This document shows, one piece after another, positions 24,630 to 32,750 of a stretch of DNA of 64,000 nt. Location of the stretch: positions 2,108,001-2,172,000 of the forward strand of contig OZ251464.1 in assembly GCA_965242595.1 (NCBI GenBank), read 5' to 3'. The stretch is from SP197 sp965242595. GTDB lineage: Bacteria > Pseudomonadota > Alphaproteobacteria > SP197. A model generated the notes under the pieces. It was given only the letters and a program-made list of their open reading frames with translations. It did no database searches and was not told the origin of the DNA. Each line of letters starts with the position of its first letter. Positions within the stretch are counted from its first letter, which is position 1. The position numbers were made by a program, and so were the translations under genes.

Positions 24630-27600
24630 TCACCCCGCTTCGGCGATGGCGGCCAGCGTGGCGGCCAGGCGGCGGGCGCCGGCCAGGCGGGCTTCCACGT
24701 CCTGCCAGCTTCCGGCGACGATCAGGCGGTGGTCCGGGCGCAGCCTGGCGTCGCCGCCCTGGCCGGCGATCCAGTCCACCAGCCCGGCCGGATTGGCGAA
24801 GCTGCCGTCGCGGAAGGTCAGGCTGGCGCCGGCCGGGCCGGCATCCAGCCTGGCGATGCCGGCCCGGCGGCAGGCCGCCTTGATGGCGACGATGTCCAGC
24901 AGGTTCGCCACTTCGGGGGGCGGCGCGCCGAAGCGGTCGTCCAGCTCGCGGCGCAGCTCGTCGATCTCGTCCGCCCCTTCCAGGGCGGCGATGCGGCGAT
25001 AGAGGCCCAGGCGTACATCCAGGTCGCGGACATAATCCTCCGGGATCAGCACCGCGCTGGCGAGCGAGATCTCCGGCGACCAGGCGCGGTCCGAACGCTG
25101 CGCCTGGCCCTGGCGCTCGGCCAGCAGCGCCTGCACGGCTTCGTCCAGCATCTGCTGATAGAGCTCGACCCCGACCTCGCGGATATGGCCCGATTGTTCG
25201 GCCCCCAGCAGGTTGCCGGCGCCGCGAATGTCCAGATCGTGGCTGGCCAGGCTGAAACCCGCCCCCAGGCTGTCCAGGCGCGACAGCACCTGCAAGCGCC
25301 GTTCGGCCGCAGGCGTCAGCTTGCGACCCGGCGGCAGGGTCAGCCAAGCATAGGCGCGCCGCTTCGCCCGCCCCACCCGCCCGCGCAGCTGATAGAGCTG
25401 GGCCAGGCCGAACATGTCGGCGCGATAGACGATCATGGTGTTGACATTGGGGATATCGAGGCCCGATTCCACGATGGCGGTGGAGATCAGCACATCCACC
25501 TCGCCATCGTAGAAGGCGGCCATGACGCGCTCCAGCTCCACCCCCGCCAGGCGCCCGTGGACGACGGCGAAACGGGCCTCCGGCACCAGCTCTCGCAGCA
25601 GGCGCTCCAACCGCGCCAGATCGGAGATGCGCGGGCAGACGACATAGCTTTGCCCGCCGCGCAGCAGCTCGCGCCGCAGCGCCTCGCGCAGGGCAACGGA
25701 ATCGAACGGCGAGACGAAGGTTCGCACCGCCAGCCGATCCACCGGCGCGGTGGCGATCAGGCTCATATCCTTCACCCCCGCCAGCGCCATTTGCAGGGTG
25801 CGGGGGATGGGCGTGGCGGTCATGGTCAGGACGTGGACATCAGCCTTCAGACGCTTCAGCCGCTCCTTGTGGGCGACGCCGAAATGCTGCTCTTCGTCCA
25901 CGATCAGAAGGCCCAGCCGGTGGGGCGCGATGTCCCTGGCGAGCAGGGCGTGGGTGCCGACCACGACGGCGATCTCGCCGCTTTCCAGGCCCGCCTTCAC
26001 GCGCCTGGCCTCCTTCGCGCCCACGAAGCGCGACAGCTGCGCCACCTGCGCCCCGAAGCCCGCGAAACGATCCTGGAACGTGGCGTGGTGCTGGCGCGCC
26101 AGCAGGGTGGTGGGCGCAACCAGCGCCACCTGGAAGCCGGCCATGACGGCGACGAAGGCGGCGCGCAGCGCCACCTCGGTTTTGCCGAAACCGACATCGC
26201 CGCAGATCAGCCGGTCCATGGCCCGCCCGGCGGCCAGATCGCCCAGCACCTCGGCGATGGCCTTGTCCTGGTCGTCGGTCTCGTCGAAGGGAAAGCGGGC
26301 GCAGAACTCGGCAAAGGCGCCGTCGGGGGCGGCCATGACCGGGCCCGGACGGGTGCGGCGCTCGGCCGCCACCTTCAGCAACTCGCCCGCCATGGCGGCG
26401 ATGCGCTCCTTCAGACGGGCGCGGCGCGCCTGCCAGGAGGCGCTGCCCAGCCGGTCCAGCTGCACCTCGGCGTCGTGGGAGCCGTAGCGCGACAGCAGCT
26501 CGACATTTTCCACCAGCACGAACAGCCGGTCGCCGCCCTCGTAGATCAGGCGCAGGCAGTCGTGGGGAGCGCCGTCGCGGACCAGGGTTTGCAGGCCGTC
26601 GAAACGGCCGATGCCGTGTTCGGCATGAACGACGATATCGCCCGGGGCCAGCTGCGAGGCCTCGGCGATGAAGCGTTCCGCATCGCGCCGGCGCGGGGGG
26701 CGGCGGGCGCGGTGGATGCCCTCGCCCAGGATGTCGCGTTCGGTCACCACGGCGAGGTCGTCGGCGACGAAGCCGTGCTCCAGCTCCAGCACCGCCGCCG
26801 CCACGCAGGCGGGGGGAAGGCCCGCCATGCCTTCGGCGTTGGCCACCGTCTCCACCCGCTCCACGCCGTGCTCGCGCAACAGCCCGGCCAGGCGGTTGCG
26901 GCTGGCGACGCTGGCGGCGGCGACCACCGGGCGCCGCCCACCGCCGGCCAGCGCGGCCAGATGGCCGGCCACGGCGTCGAACAGGCCGCCGCCCTGGCGC
27001 CGTTCGGCGGCGAAATCGTGGCCCTGCCTGGCGCCGGCGGACAATGAAACACCGGGCACGCCCCCGCTGCCGGGCGGCGCGGCGAAGGGCGAAAGCTCCA
27101 CCAGCGTGCGCTCGGCCAGCAGGCCCTCCCAGGCCAACTCGCCCAGATAGAGCCGCTCCGGCGGCAAGGCGCGATAGGGCAGCGCCTCGCCATCCAGGGC
27201 CGGGGTCTCCTGGCGGTGGCGGTAATGGTCGCGCACCGTCTCCAGGCGCGCATCGCGCGCCTCGGTCAGGCGGTGGTCCAGCACCATGACCGGATGCTGG
27301 AGATAGGCGGTCAGCGGCTCCAGCCGCTCGTGAAACAGCGCCAGCCAGTGTTCCATGCCGGGATGGCGGCGCCCGGCGGCCACCGCCCGATAGAGCGGAT
27401 CGTCGCCGGCCTGGATGCCGAAATGCTCGCGCCAGCCACTGCGAAAACGGGCCACCGAGGCGGCATCCAGCAGGGCTTCGCTGGCCGGGTCCAGGATGGC
27501 GGCGGCGCGCCTGGCGCTGGAACGCTGGCTTAGCGGGTCGAAGGCGCGGATGCTTTCGATCTCGTCGCCGAAGAAATCGATCCGCAGCGGCTCCTGGCCG

Positions 27601-28130
27601 CTGGCCGGGAAGACATCGACGATATCGCCGCGCCGGGCGACATTGCCGGGTTCCATCACCGTGCCGACGCGCTCATAGCCCATCTCCATCAGGGCGGCGA
27701 TCAGCGCGTCACCGTCCACCCGCTCGCCCGCCGCCAGGCGGCGCCGCAGCGGGCGCAGCGCGGCCGGGGCGGGCAGGCGCTGCAACAGCGCGCCGGCGCT
27801 GGCGAGCACCAGGGCACCGCCGGGGCGGCCTTCCCGGCACAGCTCGCCCAGCACCGCCAGGCGGCGCCCGGCCAGCGACGGATCGGGCGAGGCGCGGTCA
27901 TAGGGCAGGCAATCCCAGGCGGGAAAGGAAAGCGGGCGCAGTTCGGGGGCGAAAAAGGCCAGGGCGGAGGCCAGGCGCCGGGCGCGCTCGCCATCGCGCA
28001 GCACCGCCAGCACATCGCGTTCGGGCCAGCGCCGGGCCAGGGCGGCCAGCAGCACCGCATCGGCGCCCTCGGGCACGCCGGCGACCGGGTTGCGGGCGTT
28101 CTCCCGGATGCGGCGGGCGATCTCTTTCAC
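24630..28130 (-). CDS. mfd: Transcription-repair coupling factor Mfd
   Basis: ATP-dependent translocase that removes RNA polymerase stalled at lesions and recruits UvrA. About 1166 residues. N-terminal UvrB-like module (PAWDCLPYDRASPDPSLAGRR); RNA-polymerase-interacting domain around DIVVHAEHGIGRFDG; helicase motifs GDVGFGKTEVALRAA, VDEEQHFGV, TMTATPIPRTLQ, STAIVESGLDIPN and QLRGRVGRAKRRAYAWL; C-terminal TRCF domain with LRRELDDRFG. A GTG at 28130 is chosen because homology begins near VKEIARRIRENA and sdhE ends 13 bases upstream; no strong ribosome site is visible. Confidence 0.95.
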   Translation of the reverse strand: MKEIARRIRENARNPVAGVPEGADAVLLAALARRWPERDVLAVLRDGERARRLASALAFFAPELRPLSFPAWDCLPYDRASPDPSLAGRRLAVLGELCREGRPGGALVLASAGALLQRLPAPAALRPLRRRLAAGERVDGDALIAALMEMGYERVGTVMEPGNVARRGDIVDVFPASGQEPLRIDFFGDEIESIRAFDPLSQRSSARRAAAILDPASEALLDAASVARFRSGWREHFGIQAGDDPLYRAVAAGRRHPGMEHWLALFHERLEPLTAYLQHPVMVLDHRLTEARDARLETVRDHYRHRQETPALDGEALPYRALPPERLYLGELAWEGLLAERTLVELSPFAAPPGSGGVPGVSLSAGARQGHDFAAERRQGGGLFDAVAGHLAALAGGGRRPVVAAASVASRNRLAGLLREHGVERVETVANAEGMAGLPPACVAAAVLELEHGFVADDLAVVTERDILGEGIHRARRPPRRRDAERFIAEASQLAPGDIVVHAEHGIGRFDGLQTLVRDGAPHDCLRLIYEGGDRLFVLVENVELLSRYGSHDAEVQLDRLGSASWQARRARLKERIAAMAGELLKVAAERRTRPGPVMAAPDGAFAEFCARFPFDETDDQDKAIAEVLGDLAAGRAMDRLICGDVGFGKTEVALRAAFVAVMAGFQVALVAPTTLLARQHHATFQDRFAGFGAQVAQLSRFVGAKEARRVKAGLESGEIAVVVGTHALLARDIAPHRLGLLIVDEEQHFGVAHKERLKRLKADVHVLTMTATPIPRTLQMALAGVKDMSLIATAPVDRLAVRTFVSPFDSVALREALRRELLRGGQSYVVCPRISDLARLERLLRELVPEARFAVVHGRLAGVELERVMAAFYDGEVDVLISTAIVESGLDIPNVNTMIVYRADMFGLAQLYQLRGRVGRAKRRAYAWLTLPPGRKLTPAAERRLQVLSRLDSLGAGFSLASHDLDIRGAGNLLGAEQSGHIREVGVELYQQMLDEAVQALLAERQGQAQRSDRAWSPEISLASAVLIPEDYVRDLDVRLGLYRRIAALEGADEIDELRRELDDRFGAPPPEVANLLDIVAIKAACRRAGIARLDAGPAGASLTFRDGSFANPAGLVDWIAGQGGDARLRPDHRLIVAGSWQDVEARLAGARRLAATLAAIAEAG

Positions 28131-28143
28131 GAGTGGGGGGCTT

Positions 28144-28449
28144 TCACGGGCAGGGCGGGCGGCGATGGAAGGCGCGCAGCTGGTCCAGAACATCGCTGCG
28201 ATGGGCCTCGGGCACCGGTTCGTCGCCCATGATCCAGGCGCCGAGCTCGGGGTCGGGCCGCTCCAGCAGGGCCGAGAAGCGCCGCAGGCGGCCCTCGTCC
28301 CAGCCCGCCAGGCTGGCGTCGGCGAAGCGGCCCAGCAGCAGGTCCATCTCGCGCGTCCCGCGCCGCCAGGCGCGATAACGCAGGCGCTTGATCGTGGTTG
28401 CCAGCCTGGCCGCATCCGCCACCATCGTCCGCCGCGCTCCTCGTTCCAT
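28144..28449 (-). CDS. sdhE: FAD assembly factor SdhE (DUF339)
   Basis: Small helical protein that promotes covalent flavinylation of succinate dehydrogenase. 101 residues. RLRYRAWRRGTREMDLLLGRF contains the conserved RGxxE-D core, followed by the acidic FSALLERPDPELGAWIMG segment. ATG at 28449; an internal ATG at 28425 would give a product nearer the usual size. Lies 13 bases before mfd and divergent from recG, an arrangement common in alphaproteobacteria. Confidence 0.9.
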   Translation of the reverse strand: MERGARRTMVADAARLATTIKRLRYRAWRRGTREMDLLLGRFADASLAGWDEGRLRRFSALLERPDPELGAWIMGDEPVPEAHRSDVLDQLRAFHRRPPCP

Positions 28450-28579
28450 GCACCGGCCACGCCGTGGGGGCGGCGCTCTCTAGCCCGCCTGCCCGTCCAT
28501 GTCACCTGGGCGATGTCACCCGCCGGCCTTTCCCGTGGCCCTTTCCCGCCGCCCTTTCCCGCCCTGGGGCGCAAGACGC

Positions 28580-28585
28580 TATGCT
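28580..28585 (+). promoter_or_regulatory. Putative -10 element for recG, near-leaderless
   Basis: TATGCT ends 8 bases before the recG ATG (28594). If used, transcription would start within a few bases of the start codon. No ribosome site is seen upstream of that ATG, and the -35 region is weak (TTTCCC around 28555). Confidence 0.35.
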
Positions 28586-28593
28586 TGCCCGCC

Positions 28594-30672
28594 ATGCGGC
28601 CGGAGATCCTCTTTCCCCTCTTCGCCCCCACCACCTCGCTGCCCGGCATCGGGACGCGGCTGGCGAAGACACTGGAAAAGCTCGCTGGAGAGCGGGTGGT
28701 GGACCTGCTGTGGCATCTGCCCACCGGCGTTCTGGAACGCCGCCGCCTGGCCAGCCTGGCCGAAGCGGTGCCGGGCCAGATCGCGACTGTGACGGTCACC
28801 GTCGGGGCGCGCCACAAGCCGTCCGGCCCGCGCCGGCCCTGGCGCGTGGTCTGCCACGACCGGGCCGCCAGCCTGCAGCTGATCTTCTTCCACGCCCGCG
28901 AGGACTGGCTGGAAAAGCTGCTGCCGGCGGGCCAGCGGCGCCTGGTGAGCGGCAGGCTGGAACGCTATGGCGACACGCTGCAAATGGCCCATCCCGACCA
29001 TGTCGGCCCCCCCGGCGAAGACCTGCCGGAGATCGAGCCGGTCTATCCCCTGTCCCAGGGCCTGGCGGCGAAATCCTGGCGCCGCGCGCTGGCCTGCGCC
29101 CTGGACATCCTGCCGCAGCTGCCGGAATGGCAGGATGGCGCCTGGCTGCAACGCCAGCGCTGGCCCGCCTGGCGCCAGGCGGTGGCGGCCGCCCATGGGC
29201 CGGAAAGCGAGGCCGAGGCGGGGCCGGCCGCGCCCGCCCGCCAGCGGCTGGCCTTCGACGAGCTGCTGGCGGGCCAGCTCGCCCTGGCGATCGCCCGCGA
29301 CGCCCACAAGCGGGCAAGGGGGCGGCCGGTGGCGCCGCCGGGCGCCTTGCGCCGCGCCGTGACGGCCGCCCTGCCCTTTCGCCTGACGGCTTCGCAATAC
29401 CGGGCCAGCGAGGAGATCCTGGCCGATATGGCCGGCGGCGAGCGCATGCTGCGCCTGTTGCAGGGCGATGTCGGCAGCGGCAAGACGGTGGTGGCGCTGA
29501 TGGCGATGCTGGCGGCGGTGGAAGACGGGCGCCAGGCGGCGCTGCTGGCCCCCACCGAGCTGCTGGCGCGCCAGCACCACGCCACCCTGACCGCCCTGGC
29601 GGCCGGCGCGGGAGTCGAGATCGCCCTGCTCACCGGGCGCGACAAGGGCCGGGCGCGCGAAGCCAGGCTGGCGGCCCTGGTGGCGGGCGAGACCCACATT
29701 GCGGTCGGCACCCATGCCCTGCTGCAAGACGATGTGGCCTTTGCCGATCTCGCCCTGGCGGTGGTGGACGAACAGCATCGCTTCGGCGTCCATCAGCGCC
29801 TGGCGCTCTCCGCCAAGGGCGCCGGCGGCGTGCATGTGCTGGCGATGACCGCCACCCCCATCCCCCGCACCCTCCAGATGACCGCCTATGGCGATCTCGA
29901 CGTCTCGCTGCTGCGGGAAAAGCCGGCCGGGCGCCCACCGGTGACGACCCGCGCCATGCCGCTGGAACGGCTGGACCAAGTGGTCAGCGCCATCGGCCGC
30001 GCCATCGCCCAGGGCGGGCGCGCCTATTGGCTGTGCCCCGTGATCGAGGAGGCGGGCGAGGCCGCCGACGGCGCCGCCATCGCCCGCCACCGGGCGTTGC
30101 AGGCCGTGTTCGACACCCGGGTGGGCCTGATCCACGGGCGCATGAAGGCGGCGGAGAAGGACGCCGCCATGGCCCGCTTCCAGGCCGGCAGCATCGCCAT
30201 CCTGGTCGCCACCACGGTGATCGAGGTGGGCGTGGACGTGCCGGAGGCGACCGTGATGGTGATCGAGCACGCCGAAAGGCTGGGCCTCGCTCAGCTGCAC
30301 CAGCTGCGCGGGCGGGTGGGACGCGGCGCCCGGCCCTCCTCCTGCCTGCTGCTCTATGCCCGCCCCCTGACCGAGACCGCCCGCGCCCGCCTCGCCATGC
30401 TGCGCCGCAGCCAGGACGGCTTTGCCATCGCCGAGGAGGATCTGCGCCTGCGCGGCCCGGGCGAGCTGCTGGGCACGCGCCAGAGCGGCCTGCCGCGCCC
30501 GCGCCTGGCCGACCTCGTCCACCAGCCCCAGCTGCTGGCGGCCGCCCGCGACGACGCCAGGCTGATCCTGGCCCGCGACCCCACCCTGCAAAGCCCGCGC
30601 GGCCAGGCGCTGCGGGTGCTGCTCTACCTGTTCGAACGCGACGCCGCCGTGCGCCTGCTGCGCTCAGGCTGA
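28594..30672 (+). CDS. recG: ATP-dependent DNA helicase RecG
   Basis: Replication-fork remodelling helicase. 692 residues. N-terminal wedge with LPGIGTRLAKTLEKL and DLLWHLPTGVLERR; helicase motifs GDVGSGKTVVALMAM (Walker A), APTELLARQHH, VVDEQHRFGVHQR (DExQ), AMTATPIPRTLQMT, VATTVIEVGVDVP and LHQLRGRVGRGARP; C-terminal LRLRGPGELLGTRQSG. The ATG at 28594 fits the family start. The 3' end overlaps the convergent DUF502 gene by 9 bases. Confidence 0.97.
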   Translation: MRPEILFPLFAPTTSLPGIGTRLAKTLEKLAGERVVDLLWHLPTGVLERRRLASLAEAVPGQIATVTVTVGARHKPSGPRRPWRVVCHDRAASLQLIFFHAREDWLEKLLPAGQRRLVSGRLERYGDTLQMAHPDHVGPPGEDLPEIEPVYPLSQGLAAKSWRRALACALDILPQLPEWQDGAWLQRQRWPAWRQAVAAAHGPESEAEAGPAAPARQRLAFDELLAGQLALAIARDAHKRARGRPVAPPGALRRAVTAALPFRLTASQYRASEEILADMAGGERMLRLLQGDVGSGKTVVALMAMLAAVEDGRQAALLAPTELLARQHHATLTALAAGAGVEIALLTGRDKGRAREARLAALVAGETHIAVGTHALLQDDVAFADLALAVVDEQHRFGVHQRLALSAKGAGGVHVLAMTATPIPRTLQMTAYGDLDVSLLREKPAGRPPVTTRAMPLERLDQVVSAIGRAIAQGGRAYWLCPVIEEAGEAADGAAIARHRALQAVFDTRVGLIHGRMKAAEKDAAMARFQAGSIAILVATTVIEVGVDVPEATVMVIEHAERLGLAQLHQLRGRVGRGARPSSCLLLYARPLTETARARLAMLRRSQDGFAIAEEDLRLRGPGELLGTRQSGLPRPRLADLVHQPQLLAAARDDARLILARDPTLQSPRGQALRVLLYLFERDAAVRLLRSG

Positions 30673-31371
30673 AGCGCCCCCGCCTGCCGCATCCGGCGGC
30701 TTCACCGCTTCCGGCGCCTGCGGCGCAACCACGCCCCCCGAGATCACCAGTTTGATGCCCTGTTCCACCGTCATATCCAGGAAGATCACGTCCTTCTTCG
30801 GCAGGAACAGCAGAAAGCCGGAGGTGGGGTTGGGGGTGGTGGGCACGAATACGTTTACCACCTCGTCGGCCAAATCGTCGCCGGCGATCGCCCTCTGCAC
30901 CTCGCCCTTGGTGGTGCCGGTGGCGAAGCCGATGGCCCAGCTGCCCTGGCGCGGATAGGGGATCAGCACCACATCGCGAAAGGCGCGCGACGACTGCGAG
31001 AACACCGCCTCGAAAATCTGCTTGAAGGCCGAATAGATGGAACGGATCACCGGCATGCGATCCAGCAGGCGCTCGCCCAGGCGCACCACGGTGCGCCCCA
31101 CCAGCCCGGTCGCCACCCAGCCGATCAAGGTGATCGCCACCGCGAAGATGACGACGCCGATGCCCGGCACGGCAAAGGGCAGATAGTTGGCCGGGTGATA
31201 GCGTTCGCCCAGCAGGGGCAGCACATTCTCATCGACGAAGCCCACCACCAGCGTCACCAGCCACACGGTGAGGGCGATGGGCGAGACCACCACCACGCCG
31301 GCGATGAAGGCGTTGCGCAGCCTGGTCCAGATGCTGCGCCGCCCCTCGCCCGTGTGCGTTCCCTCGCTCAT
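30664..31371 (-). CDS. DUF502 family membrane protein
   Basis: Integral membrane protein of unknown function found in many alphaproteobacteria. 235 residues: two hydrophobic segments (about 22-46 IAGVVVVSPIALTVWLVTLV and about 65-90), then a conserved region RMPVIRSIYSAFKQI, VLIPYPRQGSWAIGFATG and VFVPTTPNPTSGFLLF, which are the family's hallmark. ATG 31371 overlaps the VOC gene stop by 4 bases, so it is coupled to it. Convergent with recG. Confidence 0.92.
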   Translation of the reverse strand: MSEGTHTGEGRRSIWTRLRNAFIAGVVVVSPIALTVWLVTLVVGFVDENVLPLLGERYHPANYLPFAVPGIGVVIFAVAITLIGWVATGLVGRTVVRLGERLLDRMPVIRSIYSAFKQIFEAVFSQSSRAFRDVVLIPYPRQGSWAIGFATGTTKGEVQRAIAGDDLADEVVNVFVPTTPNPTSGFLLFLPKKDVIFLDMTVEQGIKLVISGGVVAPQAPEAVKPPDAAGGGASA

Positions 31372-31826
31372 GTCTCCGGTCGTCCCCCCGCCAGCAGCAC
31401 GAACGGCGCCCACAGATAGCCCTCGCCATCCAGGATAAAGGCTTCGCGGGTGCCGTGGGGCTTGTCGGCGGGCGCTTCCAGGATGCGGCAGCCCAGGCGC
31501 GCGGCGGCGGCGCAGGCCAGATCCGGGTCGCGGTCGCGCAGGCGCAGTTCGGCCCCGCGCCCGCGCCCGCCCTCCTCCCTCAACATGGGATAGAGCGGGT
31601 GGCGGTCGTAGGTATGGTCGGCGTGAATCATCCAGGCCGCCCCCTGGAAGGCGAAGGCTGCGAAATCCTCGCACACATACTCCGCCCGCGCCCCCAGCAC
31701 CTGGGTGTGAAAAGGCACGGCCGCCTCCACATCGCGATAGAGCAGGTTGACCGTAAGGCCCTGCATGGTGGCGGCATAGTCGGCCGGCGTCATCCACCAG
31801 CCATCCGGGTTGCTGCGAACGCTCAC
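31368..31826 (-). CDS. VOC (glyoxalase/bleomycin-resistance fold) protein, GTG start
   Basis: About 152 residues with a single VOC domain: LTVNLLYRDVEAAVPFHTQVLGA at the N-side and AAARLGCRILEAPADKPHGTREAFILDGEGYLW at the C-side. Metal-ligand pattern is incomplete, so activity is open. The GTG at 31826 overlaps the upstream SDR stop (GTGA); an in-frame GTG at 31838 and a downstream ATG (MTPADY) are alternatives. Sits between SDR and DUF502 with 4-base overlaps on both sides. Confidence 0.75.
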   Translation of the reverse strand: MSVRSNPDGWWMTPADYAATMQGLTVNLLYRDVEAAVPFHTQVLGARAEYVCEDFAAFAFQGAAWMIHADHTYDRHPLYPMLREEGGRGRGAELRLRDRDPDLACAAAARLGCRILEAPADKPHGTREAFILDGEGYLWAPFVLLAGGRPET

Positions 31827-32638
31827 GCCTCGCCCCACCCTTCATCATCATCGCCCCAGCCGGCCCCGCACACCGCCCAGCCACCGTCCACCACGAAGCC
31901 CTGGCCCGTGGTCCAGCGTCCGGCGGGCGAGGCCAGATAGACGGCGATGCCGGCCAGATCGACAGGCTCGCCGATGCGGCCCAGCGCGGTGGCCCGGCAG
32001 GCCGCCGCCAGGGCCTGCGGATCCTCCCACAGGGCGCGGGCGAAATGGGTTTTCACCAGCCCCGGCAGAACGGCGTTGGCGGTGATGCCCTGGCGCCCAT
32101 GGGCCACCGCCAGGTTCTTCGCCAGCTGCAAGCCGGCCGCCTTGGTGATGGCATAGGTTCCCAGCCGGTCGCTGCCGTGGAGCGCCGCCACCGACGAGGT
32201 GACCACGATGGCCCCGCCGCCCTGGCGCGCCATGATGGGAACCGCCTGGCGGCAGAGCTTCATGACATTGCGCACATTCACCAGCACGGTTTTGTCGAAC
32301 ATGTCGTCGGGGATATCCAGAAAGGGGCCGTAATGGGGGTTGGCGGCGGCGTTGGCGATCACGGTGTCGATGCGCCCCCAGGCGGCCAGCACCCCATCCA
32401 CCAGGGCGGCCAGCTGGGCTTCGTGGCTGACATTGCAGGCCAGCGCCAGCGCTTCGCCGCCGGCCCGGCGGATGGCGTCGGCGACCTGCTGGCAGGCTTC
32501 CAGCTTGCGGCTGGTCACCGCCACTCTGGCGCCATGGGCCGCCAGCGCCCGCGCCATGGCCTCGCCGATGCCGCGGCTGGCGCCGGTGACAAGGGCCACC
32601 TGCCCCGAAAGATCGAACAGCCTGCCGTAATCCGCCAT
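31823..32638 (-). CDS. SDR-family oxidoreductase
   Basis: 271-residue classical SDR: VALVTGASRGIGEAMA loop, NAAANPHYGPFL in place of NNAG, VVTSSVAALHG with catalytic Ser, TYAITKAAGLQL with Tyr-x-x-x-Lys, and VLPGLVKTHFA. The resemblance is to dehydrogenases of the DHRS4/glucose-dehydrogenase-like group; substrate unknown. ATG at 32638. First gene of a three-gene coupled run SDR-VOC-DUF502. Confidence 0.92.
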   Translation of the reverse strand: MADYGRLFDLSGQVALVTGASRGIGEAMARALAAHGARVAVTSRKLEACQQVADAIRRAGGEALALACNVSHEAQLAALVDGVLAAWGRIDTVIANAAANPHYGPFLDIPDDMFDKTVLVNVRNVMKLCRQAVPIMARQGGGAIVVTSSVAALHGSDRLGTYAITKAAGLQLAKNLAVAHGRQGITANAVLPGLVKTHFARALWEDPQALAAACRATALGRIGEPVDLAGIAVYLASPAGRWTTGQGFVVDGGWAVCGAGWGDDDEGWGEA

Positions 32639-32750
32639 CGCCCGCCGCCGCCTTGCCTTCACGCGCATCTTGCCCGAAGCGGGCGGGCGCGCAAGCCGGG
32701 CGCTTGCGCCCAGGGCCGCGCGGGGCGATAGGGTGCACCAGGGGGCGGCG

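Noticed and set aside
32640..32750. Attachment-site direct repeats at the island borders
   Set aside because: No matching direct repeat was found by eye between 32640-32750 and 40510-40600, and there is no integrase.
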